NCBI GenBank assembly: GCA_025331565.1
Contig: JAFREQ010000011.1
Span: 11,180,001 to 11,244,000, forward strand
Direction of reading: 5' to 3'
DNA from: Holacanthus passer
Taxonomy: Eukaryota > Chordata > Actinopteri > Pomacanthidae
DNA: 64,000 bases
Below the pieces are notes generated by a model that saw nothing but the letters and a program-made list of their open reading frames with translations, was not told the origin of the DNA and ran no database searches. The translations under genes and the position numbers were made by a program. Positions 41,046 to 53,465 of this stretch are shown here, piece after piece; within the stretch, counting starts at the first letter, position 1, and each line of letters starts with the position of its first letter.

Positions 41046-41060
41046 TGAACCCACAGTCGC

Positions 41061-41133
41061 TGCCGAAACCCGGGATCGAACCAGGGACCTTTAGATCTTC
41101 AGTCTAACGCTCTCCCAACTGAGCTATTTCGGC
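41061..41133 (-). tRNA. tRNA-Phe (anticodon GAA)
   Basis: Read on the minus strand, the 73-base sequence folds as a complete intronless tRNA. The acceptor stem GCCGAAA pairs with TTTCGGC, with discriminator A. The D arm is GCTC/GAGC with loop AGTTGGGA. The anticodon arm is TTAGA/TCTAA with loop CTGAAGA (anticodon at 41100-41098). The T arm is CCTGG/CCGGG with TTCGATC. Internal Pol III promoters are intact: A box TAGCTCAGTTGG and B box GGTTCGATCCC. To my recollection it is identical to the standard vertebrate nuclear tRNA-Phe, so it is very likely functional. CCA is not encoded, as usual. No second tRNA is seen in the window. Confidence 0.98.
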
Positions 41134-44100
41134 GCGCATAGAGCCAAAGACAGTATGAAGTGTTGATAAATACTAACATTTATCGCAACCTCAAGTTTTA
41201 TGAAACAGAGTTGGGAGAGACTCATAAGGTTTTTCAGTCAGCAGGATCCTTAATTTCGAAGTGAAAATAACGACTATTGAGGAACAGTGGAGAAACACAA
41301 ACTCTACATTCAATCGTCTTCAGCTGCAGTCATGCTATTTACCGTTTGAACACAAGATGGCGCCATTGGTAACCACATATTTTTTCTCCTTCCTATGAAG
41401 ACAACAATGGATGAACGATACAATCTTAAAAGGCTTGTTTACAACTAAAATTCACAATGAGATTTTATTAGTCATATTCTTGCAGTCTCATGTTTCCACC
41501 TCACCACAGCTGTGATGCTCAATAAACCCGAGCCTCAATCTCAACCAGTTTACTTTCTTTGCATTTAAAGACATTTTAATATTAAATTGAATTTGTATGA
41601 AATCAAGACATTGTTTTAACGTACATTTACTCCCACAAACAAATCAAAACATGTAATTTATAGAAAAAGTAAATGCAATTAACACATTTTGTACCATTAT
41701 TTCTCTATAATGCAGATTATGATAAATAAGTTATAGAAAGCATCATAATAGGTGTAAAGATGTTAGGTGCAGTGTATTTTAGATAATTCCAGCCACCTTT
41801 GTGTGTGTGAGTGATCAGATCTGTATCGATAAAACATCTCAGCATCAGATAATATCATCTATTAAATACTGGTCAGATCAGAAGACCAAAAACTGGGACA
41901 AGCAGGTACAGTAAGTCATGTCAAAGCACCTCCAGTCTATTGTTGTTTATTCCCATCCATTACTGAGCTCACACAGAGGCCAAAACATTTGTCAAAGCCA
42001 CTACTGGTTGGAGACTTTGCCATAAATCACAAAAAGAGGAGGGAGGCTATAAATATTTGTTGGCTATTCTGAGTTATGACTTGTGTGTTTTTTGGACACC
42101 CAAGTGTGGGGATGTTTTGACAGTATGGAGGCCAGGAGCAATATTAAAAGACTCTGCTGGGCCAACAGTGGTAGAAAACAGTAAAGCTTGCTCATCTTAT
42201 CATTCTGCACTTAGTGTTTTTCTCGTTTCTGATGGGGCTCTGCAGCGATGCAGTGCTGTCCCTTTATTAGTCATACGATGTCCTGATGCCAGCTTCTGTG
42301 CCTCACTTCTCTCTTCCCCTAATCTCCCCTCCATATTGCCTCTTATTCCCCCTCTCTCTCTTCATCTCTCTCACGTTTTCTGTTCCTCTGTCATCCCCCA
42401 AGGTGACTTTCCTTCCTTCACAGACACTGCAGCTGTTCCTCGCTTTGTTCTGGAGGGCCTGAGTGAGGATAAGAGATGAGAGAGATGCAGGCCGCCAGAA
42501 TAAAGAGAAGGGAGAACCGAGGGAAGAAATGAGGGTGTGAAAGAGGAGGGGACTGATGAGATTATCAAGCAGGATGGAGGAATCTACGATGTTGATTCAC
42601 TGCACAAATCAGCGAGGCAACAAACACCCTCTCGCACACGCCACATGTGCGGACAGATTTGTTCTGGTAACATCAAGAGATGGAGCTGTCTCGACAGATG
42701 CTTACCTGACTAACAAGTTTCATCTTCATTAGTACTGGTGATTAGCACAGTTGTCACATCACAGTGAGGCACAGTGAGGGTTCACTACAGTCAGCACTAA
42801 ATACTGCAAGTATCTGGGACGGAGTTTCTAAATTTAGGGATCAGAGAAACATGGGAGCGGAAACAGGAGACGTCGAAAGGGAGGGACAGTTGGAAGACAA
42901 GAGAGACAGATTTGGACAGTAAGGTCCAGAGGAAGAAGGATGGAGGAATTCCCAGGTTACACCGGGCAGGATGAATCCAAGCAGTTCACTGTTCGGACTG
43001 AAGAAATATGATGTGATGGAAGCACAGTGACAAAACCTTCTATTTTTAAGGGGTCTTAAAATAAAAGAATAACAAAAGTGTCATATTTCATTCTTCCATG
43101 TACAGATCAGATTCTTGTGAATTCTTAAATAGCAATGATCAAAGATGTCACCTGTCAGTCTGCAGTTTTCCGTAAAATTATTCTGTGAATGATCTGGATT
43201 ATTACATCTGTATTTATAACATGTCGTGAACCCCTTCCAGGTTCTTAAATTCAAAAACAATGTGCCATTTCTTCTAACTCTATCATTTCTTCTTCTGTGT
43301 TATTCTCTTTTTTCAGTGTCTGAAAGGTCATACAAACAGAAGATAACCATGTACTTACATATCATCTCTCCAATATTATAGCAGATAAAGTGCATCTACA
43401 CAGACACATGTAAAATTGATTTACCTGAAAAATTACCCAATACACTGAAATCAATATTTGAAAATCATCAACAGTCGATACACTGAACAGGACATTTGTA
43501 TGAATTGACACAGTGACTTGAGATCAATTCTTAGATAGATCATCTTTTTAATACAGATTCTCTTCTGTTCTATATAATAACACATAATATAAATCTTATA
43601 CAATACTAATATTTCTCTATACACATGGTCATAAATGTACAGTACAGTGTACACACATAGAGTATTAACACAAATACACTTATTTCTCTTTACAGTAACT
43701 TTCCAATTCGCTCAGAGTTTATCATAATGGCTGATTTTCTGTCCGGCAGATGATTGTGACCAAAAGAAAAACTTTTTTTTTTTCTGACTAAAACCCAAAA
43801 CAGACACTTCAATATTTACATCCCTGAAAAATATACATGAATACACAAGAATTATTGTCTTCTGTCTGGCTCACAAATAGTGTAAAAGGGGGGTGAAGAT
43901 GAAGGAGATAGCCCAAAGCCCAAGAAGCTCTCCAAGACTTGAGCCCATATAAAGTTTAAAGTGTACTCTATCTACTTACTGACATAAATCTTTACCTACT
44001 GTAACACCCATAATACAACAGCTGATTGAGGGCTGGTTTTGTTGTTTTATGTCCAGCACGTTTGGAAATAAGACATGAAGCCCTGAGGAGAAAGAGACAC

Positions 44101-44550
44101 ACAGATCTAGTGTAACGTGTCCAGGACTCAGTCCAGCAGCTGACAGAGGCCTGCCTGCCTCTGCATTCAGTCAAAGCGCTGTCCAAAAGCAGTGACTCTG
44201 CCCTCCAGAGCAACAAACAGCTAACACGAGGAGATGTCCCATGTCAGAAGTTCTCTGGTTTAACATGCCAGTTTAACTACAGTGACTACAGTTTTCACAA
44301 AATGTCGCCCTTTGATTTCCACTTTAAAACTGAAGTGATACAGTCTGAGTAGGATTACAGTGGTCTGTGCAGTTACAATTGCTCCACGTAATTTGCTTTT
44401 ATATTATGCCCAGTGGTCTAATGTAGTTAATCAGAATATTAAGTCCCCGTTCTTCTCTCTGCCCCCTGTAATCTAAACCATAAATAGAAAACCAACAATT
44501 CTGTATTCACATTCTCTTTGTTCACATCCTAAGGGGTCATTGCTTTGCAC
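41134..44550. other. Gene-free interval between tRNA-Phe and the GPR22-type gene
   Basis: No supported exon. The largest open frame (42057-42479, plus, 140 codons) starts at a non-ATG codon, has leucine/proline/serine-rich pyrimidine-tract composition in its C-terminal half and no recognisable domain. The 42.48-42.96 kb segment is purine-rich. The rest is AT-rich. Confidence 0.55.
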
Positions 44551-44554
44551 ATGA

Positions 44555-44560
44555 TTTATT
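44555..44560 (-). terminator. Candidate polyA signal of the GPR22-type gene
   Basis: TTTATT on the plus strand (AATAAA on the minus), about 1 kb past the TGA stop at 45561. GTG-containing words follow on the minus strand. It is the best nearby candidate, but other signals further left cannot be excluded. Confidence 0.35.
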
Positions 44561-45560
44561 GCACATAATCATGGACACGCACGCTCGTTGATTCATTTAC
44601 GCATACATGCACACATGCAAACATACAAACACAATCACGCATCCTCTCCTTTGACTCTTACGGCTTATTAAAAAATAAACATAAAAATAAAGTCATGCCT
44701 TTTAGCTTTAACTCGCACACATTCTTCTAAAACATGGTGCTTACTGGAAATGAAATCTGAATCATTTTTTTTTTTTGCAGTTTCCTGGTCATTTCATACG
44801 AGCCTGTAAACTTTGAATCTGAATGCTTGCATTTACCCGCCATTACTTTGCTATACCATATAGCACAGTATGTGCAAACGCTGTCACTCTAATACATTGT
44901 TGTAAACATACAGCAGGACATTCAGCACCATGAGAATATATTATTAACTCAATTAAGGCATGAAGAAATAAGGGAAAATAAGATAAACCTAGACTTCCAT
45001 AAATATTTTTCTCACTGAGAATATCTGTGCAGGTAGATATTGGTGTGCTTTCACAGATAATGACTAAATATAGATCTGTGTGCGTTAAGTATGTACGTTT
45101 GTGTGTCTGTGTCTGTCTGTCTGTGCATATGTACATGCACATGCAAGTTGAAAGTACACGCAGGAACAATAATGTATATATTTGCTGTTATCTAACTGTT
45201 ACCCTACACGTGAGGTGCACACTAGTATTTTCAGTAGCCATGTTGTCATAATGCTTAGCCAGTGTTGCCATGGCGGCACAGTGACCACCTTGTCAGTCAG
45301 GAAGTGGACTAATGAGGGCCTGCGCAGGGACAGCAGAAAGCCTGAGCCCTAATTAGAGCTCAGGACTCACCTGTCTCCACATCTGCATGGAACCAGAGGT
45401 CATGGGATTTGTCCTGACCTTTGTAAACTAACTGGTTGTCATTTTTCACACCCATGCACGAATATACACACAATCCATCTCTAGCAAATTAGTCAGATAC
45501 ATACAGTACTTCAAATTCACACTCACACCCACACATGCAAACACACTCTGAAGACCAGCC

Positions 45561-47249
45561 TCATTCCCTCACTGCCTCTGTGAGGCATCGATCAGTGCCA
45601 TCACTGGCCTCCACCCGTGGCTTGCGAGTCTTCCTCTGGCCTCCGCCCTCCACCCAGGAGTTATGAATAACTGTCCCCCCACTGGGAGCTGGGTCCACCT
45701 GCAGAAGGGACACTACCCTTTTCTTGACACGTGTTTTGAGGGCACGGCGCAGCTTCTGCCGGGTGAAAGCATAGAGCAGAGGATGAAAAATAGTGGTTCC
45801 ATAAGCCATTGCCAGGAAGCAGAGGCGCAGTCGCACCAGGCTGTCGCTGGGCCCCAGACACAGGATCAGAACATTGACTGCAGACAGAGGGGCCCAGCAG
45901 CCCAGGAAGGTGGATATGATAAGTAGGGACATTTTTAGGACGCGACGTTGACGTTCTCGGCGGTCCCTGTGCCTGCGCACTGCCCGCCTCAAAGCGATGA
46001 TGGCAGAAACCGATGCCTGTACACCCATGGAGGAGGCAGGCAGTGGCGAGGTGGCGTGGGTCTGGGTTGAGGCTGAAGCTGGGGTCGGTGAAGCAGGGGT
46101 GGCCGGTGTGGTCGCGATGGGGGTGGTGGCAGCTGTACTGACAGTGGTGACTGTTGCTCCACTGTCAGACATCCCCTGTGGCATGGAGGAGAGTGGTGGG
46201 GGCGATGTTGGTGTCGGGGTGGGGGAGGGGATAAGAGGTGGATGGTTGAGGTTCTGGTTCTGGTTGGAGGATACTACCTCTGTGGGCAGACTCAGGTCCT
46301 TCCTCTTCCGCCTCCTGCAGCGTATCCTGCAGGTGGAGTCCTTTGCCCGCGTACTCCTCATCATGTGGGAGCCAATGCGAATATTGAGGGCCTGCAGGAT
46401 CCTGGAGTAGGTGAACAACATGACGGCCACGGCGATGAAGAAGCATGGCACTTGGAGTAACAAGTGGTAATACATAGCCATGCCTGTGTAATACCCCTGA
46501 CCTCCTATGCACAACAGTGTCCTGTTTTGCCATACTGGAGGCAGGTAGTGTGAAGGGGAGGACGGATGAGTTGTGGGTAAAGAGGAAGGAGAGAGGGAGG
46601 AAAAAATTGGGGTCAGTCCAGTGGTGAGCTCAGAGTCAAGGTTCTGCCCTTCCAGCTCCTCATCCTCACCATCCTCAGCCCTGGAAGAGAAGAAGTCCCC
46701 CTCAAGGAAGGGCAGGAAGAAGACGGCCAGAGACACGGCCCACACTGCTGCCAGGAGCAGTGCTGCACGCCTGGGGGTCAGCAGACGACTGGCTGGACGC
46801 ACTGAGATGTCGTATCTGTCCAGAGAGATCACCAGCACGTTGACTGCTGTGGCCACGCTGGTGAATGTGACACAGGCCTCATGAAAGCAGCACAGCGTAG
46901 CCAGGCTTCCAACTCCGCTTCCATTAGCCGGTACCAAGATCACAGCCACAGTCAGGGGCAAACACAACACACAGACCAGTATGTCCAGCACATGGAGGTT
47001 GACTGTGACCAGGTTGCTGACTGAATCCACCAGGTTGGACTGAGCACAGTAGAGCACGAGTACGGTCAGGTTGCTGCTGAAGCCCAACACCAGCTCCAGT
47101 ATCAGCACAGTGGTCAAAGACACCTGGAAGCCCAGAGGGTAGGGTGTGCTCCATCCCTCCTCCACCCCCGCCTCGCCCCCTCCATCCAGCAGGCCTACCC
47201 CCTGACCATCGCTGGTCTCCAGGAGGTCACGATAGCCTTCGGTCTCCAT
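45561..47249 (-). CDS. gpr22: Orphan G protein-coupled receptor, GPR22 family
   Basis: Class A seven-transmembrane receptor of the plasma membrane with no agreed ligand. The coding region is one exon of 562 codons. Matches to GPR22 are strong: PLGFQVSLT and LGFSSNLTVLVLYC in TM1 (about 43-68), SVSNLVTVNLHVLDI in TM2, LCCFHEACV at the TM3 start, LDRYDISV (D144-R145-Y146), YYHLLLQ in TM5, LQALNIRIG, SVSAIIALRRAV, MSLLIISTF in TM6 with CWAP (451-454), LCLGPSDSLVRLRLCF, FHPLLYAFTRQK (TM7; HPLLY replaces NPxxY, as in GPR22) and a C-tail with VIHNSW. Human GPR22 is 433 residues; the excess lies in extracellular loop 2 (about 182-255, acidic then Ser/Pro-rich) and intracellular loop 3 (about 283-436, Pro/Thr/Ala-rich). 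N241 is a glycosylation sequon. The start is the first in-frame ATG; an in-frame GTG three codons upstream is not needed. It may be the second teleost copy (gpr22b). Confidence 0.95.
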   Translation of the reverse strand: METEGYRDLLETSDGQGVGLLDGGGEAGVEEGWSTPYPLGFQVSLTTVLILELVLGFSSNLTVLVLYCAQSNLVDSVSNLVTVNLHVLDILVCVLCLPLTVAVILVPANGSGVGSLATLCCFHEACVTFTSVATAVNVLVISLDRYDISVRPASRLLTPRRAALLLAAVWAVSLAVFFLPFLEGDFFSSRAEDGEDEELEGQNLDSELTTGLTPIFSSLSPSSLPTTHPSSPSHYLPPVWQNRTLLCIGGQGYYTGMAMYYHLLLQVPCFFIAVAVMLFTYSRILQALNIRIGSHMMRSTRAKDSTCRIRCRRRKRKDLSLPTEVVSSNQNQNLNHPPLIPSPTPTPTSPPPLSSMPQGMSDSGATVTTVSTAATTPIATTPATPASPTPASASTQTHATSPLPASSMGVQASVSAIIALRRAVRRHRDRRERQRRVLKMSLLIISTFLGCWAPLSAVNVLILCLGPSDSLVRLRLCFLAMAYGTTIFHPLLYAFTRQKLRRALKTRVKKRVVSLLQVDPAPSGGTVIHNSWVEGGGQRKTRKPRVEASDGTDRCLTEAVRE

Positions 47250-47374
47250 TGACGCCACAGCACTCCTTCACACATAGCAACAGTGGTGGCCACACCAGAC
47301 CATGCTCTGTCTTTAATTTCCCTCTGGCTTGAACAAGGCAGTGATGAGGATGACGGCCAGATCTGTGGTTGATT
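47250..47374 (-). other. 5'UTR part of the GPR22 coding exon, with a 3' splice site
   Basis: On the minus strand a long T run followed by CACAG|AATC marks a strong acceptor, placing the exon start at 47374. The 125 bases to the ATG contain two upstream ATGs: at 47303 (11 codons, ends before the main ATG) and at 47275 (runs across the main start in another frame). No in-frame ATG lies upstream, so the exon is untranslated up to 47249. Confidence 0.6.
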
Positions 47375-47801
47375 CTGTGAAAAAAAAAATAGAAAAGAGG
47401 CAAAGAGAGGAGAAGAGCAAGAGAAAGACAGACAGAGGACAGAGAAAGATCAAGCAGTTATCAGTCAGCTTGTCTCATATGTACTCAAAAATAACAGTGT
47501 GCAACAAGTACAAGTCAAACTTGTCAGATTTCACAAGTGAAGGCACTTGACACAGCGAGGTGAAAATGATCTTGGCAGTCAATTGGAGTCATGGGGCACT
47601 GCTGCTTGATGGTCCATGATGTCTCACTGCGCTCAGGCAGTTAGACAACAACATGCTTCCCATAGACAATTGGAACAGCTCAGACAGGAACTGGAGCAGG
47701 ATTTCTCTTGGGGGACATTTGCAGGTATCATAGCTCTAAGCGGAGACTCAGCAGAGGATCCCCAAGGAGTCTATGCATTTTATCAAACCAATGGGGATTT
47801 A

Positions 47802-48260
47802 CGCCGATCAGCCACAACATTAACACCACTTGCTTAATAATGTGTAGGTCAAAACAGCTCTGACCCATCAAGGACACCTGAAGATTTCTGAAGGTATCTG
47901 GCACCCAAGACATGAGCAGCAGATCCTTTTCCTCCATGGATGAGACTTGTTCCAGCACTTCTCACAGATGCTCAATCGAATGGAGATCTGGGGAATTTGG
48001 AAGTCAAATCAACACCTTAAACTCTGTCATGTTCCTCAAACCATTCCTGAACACTGTCTAATAAAAAGGCCACTGCCATCAGGGAATACTGTTACCATGA
48101 ATGGGTTTACTCAGTCTGCATCAATGTTAAGTACATGTCAAAGTGACAACCACATGAATGCCAGGAGACAAAGTTTCTCAGCAGAACATTGCATTTTAAC
48201 AAGATGATCAATGTTTTTCAGTTCACCTGTCAGTGGTTTTAACGTTGTGGCTGATCGGTG
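47802..48260 (-). mobile_element. Internally deleted Tc1/mariner transposon with 29-bp terminal inverted repeats
   Basis: The left end CGCCGATCAGCCACAACATT and the right end AATGTTGTGGCTGATCGG-like (actual AACGTTGTGGCTGATCGGTG) are complementary over 29 bases (47802-47830 and 48232-48260) with a few mismatches. TA dinucleotides flank both sides (47800-47801, 48261-48262), the Tc1/mariner target duplication. The interior on the minus strand keeps pieces of the C-terminal half of a Tc1-type transposase (for example FPDGSGLF at about 48080), broken by frameshifts and stops. The N-terminal half is deleted, leaving 459 bp. It is a dead copy of a family common in fish, recognised from memory. Confidence 0.85.
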
Positions 48261-51200
48261 TATTTCCTGACTGTGCTGACGGTTCATGTACGATGATGAC
48301 TTCTGGTACAGATATGTAACCATGCTTCTCATGAGCACGAGTGGGTGGATGTTTGATTCATTATTACACAACATACATTATATGGGTCAGAGAGACAAGC
48401 CTTGCAGGATAGAACATGTAGAAACATACAGAAACCAACCATACCTGTACTGTTAAAATGGAAGTGACATAGTACATGATGTCCATATGAGCAACATCTA
48501 CCGGTACCTGTTCCTCCATGATTGACAACCCACCTTATGAAGACAATAAATGCCCGAACAAATGCAGCAAATGCCAATTTAAAAGTGTTCCGGTAAATCC
48601 TCTGTCTTGTTTTTTTCCACAAGCAGTATAATCCTGTCAGTGTCTATGTCTAAGAGGAGAGGCGGCAGGGACATCGGTGGGCTGGTAGAAAGACCGTGCA
48701 GTGAATGTCAACATAGCAGGCACCCAACTGAGGGTGGCAGCAGTTAATAGTTCTCGCAGGGAGACGTAATGAAGACGAATGGATCAATGATCCACAGACA
48801 GTGGCACATAAACATTGCTATCAGAGAAAGACCAGCTCCCCCGGCATCCTCTCTCTACAGCCCATCTTTCTCATCTGCTCTCCTACACCCCTCACATTCT
48901 TCCCTACTCTGTTCGCTTTTCACTTTACGGGCTGAGACAGATGACTTTGCATGTGGACCATGTTATTCATGGCTGGCTGCAATGTTCTGCAGTGTTTGGG
49001 AAGGAATCATATAACATGGCAACCGATAGAGGTTAGATATGAGACCTCTTGTTGATATGCAGCAAGAAAAATCTGTTTCTTGTATCTGAATGAGCATCTA
49101 CAGGTGTGTCCTCGCTAGCAGCCTTGACCCCAGCCTTTTGCTGTCAACCTTTTCTCTGCCAAAGCCTTTGTTCTCACCCTCTCGTTTGCCCTTTTCTCGT
49201 TGTATTATTTCACAGTTTTTCCTCCCATTTGTCATGTAGAAAGGACCTGCAGGCAGAACAGGACCCAGGACTGGAACAGTGGTCTATCTTAATCCACTAA
49301 TGGGTTCCATGGGGTTTGCGGTGTTGCTGGAACATTGATTTAAAGCATCATCGATCTGCCAATTTAACAAGCCTGAGGCAGGGGAGCACGGAAACACACT
49401 CCCTATCTCATCCTCTCTGGGGTACCTGTGGTTGTATTTTGAGCGCTGTATGAAAGCGAACTTTGTTTTATTCCTTCCTTTAATCACCAACTGCAGTTTT
49501 GTTCATTTACTTGATCACAGGCCATAGTATCATGAAGTTTGTGGTGCTAGTGAACAGAGGTTGTGTGTTTCAAATGTTGAACGTCAGTATTTGTAGAATT
49601 TCCCTTATGCAAAAAAGAGTCAAAAAAGTATTGAACCGCCGATGAAAATTTGGCCTCCGTGTTACAAAACTACAGCCCAATTGTCTGATTTTGCAGACAT
49701 GGCCCTGGAAATAAAAACATATTAATTCAGATCCACAGTGAGTTTCAAACTATTCACGCTGAGCAGATAGCACAAGAATATTCAGTGGGCTGTGACCTTA
49801 TAATGTCATCAGAATCAATGTTGCTTACAGACTTTGTTCAATATGGTCGACAGCGTGGTGCTATGGAGAATAATGCAAACAAAAGAACAATTTACATTTA
49901 ACAGTCAATCACTTACAGCGATCACAGAGGCAATGCACATGTCAATACTGCATTGACCAAGCAGCGTCTTGTATCTCACGTGAGGGTTGTTTGAAGCACT
50001 ATAGTAAATTAGAAAAATAACAGAATTGTGTGATGCCATTCAAGTAAAACTACAAAATGATGTAAATTTGCCATAATTGCCAAAATATGGAAAGATTGAC
50101 ACAAGAAAATTTAGACAAGATTAAAGTTATTGGCAATCTGCAGTAACTGATCAGTCTCATCAAACAGGCCATCATCTTTTTCCCCTGATGGTCCTGTCAA
50201 TAATTACAAGTGGGTGATTGTACACTGGTGAAAAGAGCAGGCTTTCAACAAGAGTCCTTTTTACTATTCTATGACTACGAGAAACACAATCGGTCCTGTG
50301 ATAATGGATACTTAGTGCTGTGAGATGAACTGGTAAGAGATACAAAGGGCTACAGACAAAAGAGGAGAAAAAGGCTGTGTTGGCATGTGGTTTGGGGCCA
50401 AAGATGAAATGTCAGAAGTGCTTTAGATGAAGAGCCGTGACTCTGAACTGCGGTCAGGAAAAGTCACAATATTCTAGTATTTGCAGAGAGAGGGGGAAGA
50501 AGAAAATTAAAATGTGTAGACAGGGTGATGAACTTTGGGTTGTTTTTCTAATGACCACCAGCGCACAATTGTAAATATTCAGGTTCATGTTAGGTTGCAG
50601 ATCAGCCTTAAACAATGTGTGGTCCTGAGGAGTCCATGTCAGTGCATTGCAGTCTGCCATAATAATGTTTTGGTTTGACAGTTAATAAGTGCACTGTGTT
50701 ATTGTGGTGTCTTTGTTACAATCAGCCATTGTTTGTTTATGTATTTGTGTGCAAGTTATTTGTGGCAAAATAGCCAGAAACAAGGTACCATCATAAATTA
50801 TAGCCTGAGACTGACAAGTCAGACGGAAGGGAAAGTGGCAGATGGAGCTTAAGGCATGAACAACACAACGCGTTATATTAAGGAACGACCCAAACAAACA
50901 GTCATTAAAATCTAAAAAAGTCTTAGATGTTTTCTGATAGCTCTGCTTTCCAAGTTAATCTGAAGGCATACAAATCTCAAAGCTCAACGTCTCAGTGTTT
51001 CATTTCAGTCGGCCTTAAGTCTCCTGTCTTCAGTATGTAAATCAAATGAGTAATTGTCATCTGTCGATCACTTTGGCTTTGTCTTACATTTACTGCAGAT
51101 TCTGTACCTTGCTACACAAGCTTTACTATACAACAACATCCCGAAAGTGTGCTAGACTGCACAAGCTTATGGACCCTGCTGCGGCTCTTAAAGGTGTTGG

Positions 51201-53465
51201 GGAAATTCTTTTCTGACAATCATGCATGCACTATGCACACACACTTTAAGCTATCCATGTATTTAGTTTCTCCTCCTGATGATACTTCTTGATGTTTCTT
51301 GATGATTTGTTATCTCTGCCCAACAAGGGCAAGGGTTATCCAAGAGGATAACATATGATAGTGTATATGCTGTTGGTCATGAGTAACAGTGTCAGTTGTC
51401 TTCTGAGGAAACCATAGGATGTAGATGACACTAATTTGGCTGATGTCTGATAACTGCAGCAAAACACGGCGAGAGTTTTCTCAAAGAGTGCAATCAGCAT
51501 AGTGCCGCGGCAGCTCGCTGGATGCCAAGATTAAATTAAGTTAATGTCCCCTATGTTTAGTCAGACATTGTGTTTATTCAAATATTATTACTGCTTTCCT
51601 TTTTATTCAAGGAAGCAGTTTGTTTTACTAATTCCACACTACAATCTTCTTTAATATGCATGCACAAAATTGCACCTGCCTTTCGGAGCCAGAGGATATT
51701 GCACACAAAAATCAGACTCTCAACAACCACCTGAACTCGTAAATACACTATAAGGCCATTTCTGCAGCCCTGCCTCAATGGATGGAGGCACACTTCACTT
51801 ACAATGCACCTCAGATGACGGCCGCACTTCCAGGCCGGTGCACCTGTCTGATAATCAGCACGCACATGCAAGTTTCCCGGTGCGTCTGAAATGAGGCAGA
51901 AATGGTTTATTAAATCTGGCCCTTTGTGACACGACTGCTGTCCGATTGTGCTGCTGCGAGCTGAAAGCACTGATCCTGCAGCGGGCCTCAGGGTACGCTC
52001 CCATTTTCACCTCAGTCCTCGGCAGTCTGGATGTGACAATGTGGTCGGTACACGTGAGGCTTCAGTTTGCTAATTATTTAAATGTAAGCGCCGCCTGTGC
52101 CCTCTGTAAAACTTTATGTGCTCGCTTTGCATATTTCTGGGGGTGTAACAACTTTCCACAGAAGCCGAGGCCTGCTGAAGATCTGTCTCTGCCTTATAAA
52201 TCATTTGTGGAGTGATTTCTGTTTTCAGACACTGTGACTGTCTGAGCTTTGCTGTAAGTTAGAAAATATAAGAGTAATAGCTTGAATAGGAAGCAGGAGC
52301 ACGACCATCTAATGTTAAGTCTTTTTTAGTCGAGCACACTTGCCTTCAGGTTTGAGCAGGAATGTTTTAGTCTGGTTAGTCTGTCCCGTTTGCACGACTT
52401 CTTGCTTTTAATCATTCTACCTGCAGCTTGGTTCATATTCAGCAGTTGGAAATGATCCGACTCTTCCGTGAGCCTCTGTGCTTAGGTCCGCCTCAGGGAC
52501 CCGAACTGTGAGCGCTTTTTACCCGAGGACAACAATAAGCAAAGTAGACGTGTATCACATGCATTTTTTTCAAAAAATGAGATTGGAAAAAGAAAGTGCT
52601 GTGGTCGTAAGCTGTGCCTGGTTGTTCAAATAACAAAAAAGACTTTTACAAGAGGGCGTTTTATCTGACCATAGATGGAAGTGTAGCCGCATTGTACTAT
52701 GGTTTATTATAGCTACTATCTGTGGAGAAATCCTTATCTGTTTCTTCTTTGAATGGATTTTTCCTTGTAAAACTGTAAAATGTCACTGCAATACAGTGAG
52801 ACTAAAAAGAAGACTCTTTTCTCTTTGATTCGACAGGACTGACACAAAAGTTGACATTTAGGGAAGAAAGAGAAACAGATGAGAGAGACAGGAAAGAAGG
52901 GGAGCAAAGGAGAAAAAAAGAAGAGGGAAAGCAAACAGGATGGTGGCGCATGCAGCACGCTGACTCATGGCTGTCTTAGGTATTCCTAACGTCCGCAGTG
53001 AGACAATCGATCAAAGGCTTAATTTTCCCACTCAATTCCTCCAGCAGCGCTAACAGCAAGCAGCCACCAGCTGGGCAGCAGCATCCCTGGCAGGCTCCCA
53101 ACAAACCAGCCTGGACCGGCCAACAACACAACCCGCTCAGTAGGAATGACAACATCCCACCCTATCAAATGTCTTTCTGATCAGGACGGCTTCAGGAGAA
53201 ATGCAGCTTTAAAATAGAAACATGCAACCGACTGAATATTGCATGTATAGTGCAGGTGTAAGTCTAAATCTGTAAGAAGTAAAACCCTGCTGTCCCTGAC
53301 ATGAGGCCAAGCAACACTCAACACTGTAAAATTTTAAAATGTGTTATCGTGACTCCCGCCAAGCTCACCGAAGACAAGCATTAACACCATGCACACCACC
53401 AACGCAGCCACCCACCGCCGGCCCACGTCTCCGCACACGCTCCCCTGCCCATATGCTCTCCACAG

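Noticed and set aside
45997..46884. Plus-strand open frames (up to 137 codons) antisense to the GPR22-type receptor
   Set aside because: They are shadows of the receptor's GC-rich, low-complexity loops. Val/Gly/Ala-rich composition, no family match.
47247..47258. Longer receptor start at GTG (47258)
   Set aside because: It is an in-frame GTG, not ATG. The first ATG at 47249 gives a normal GPR22-like N-terminus.
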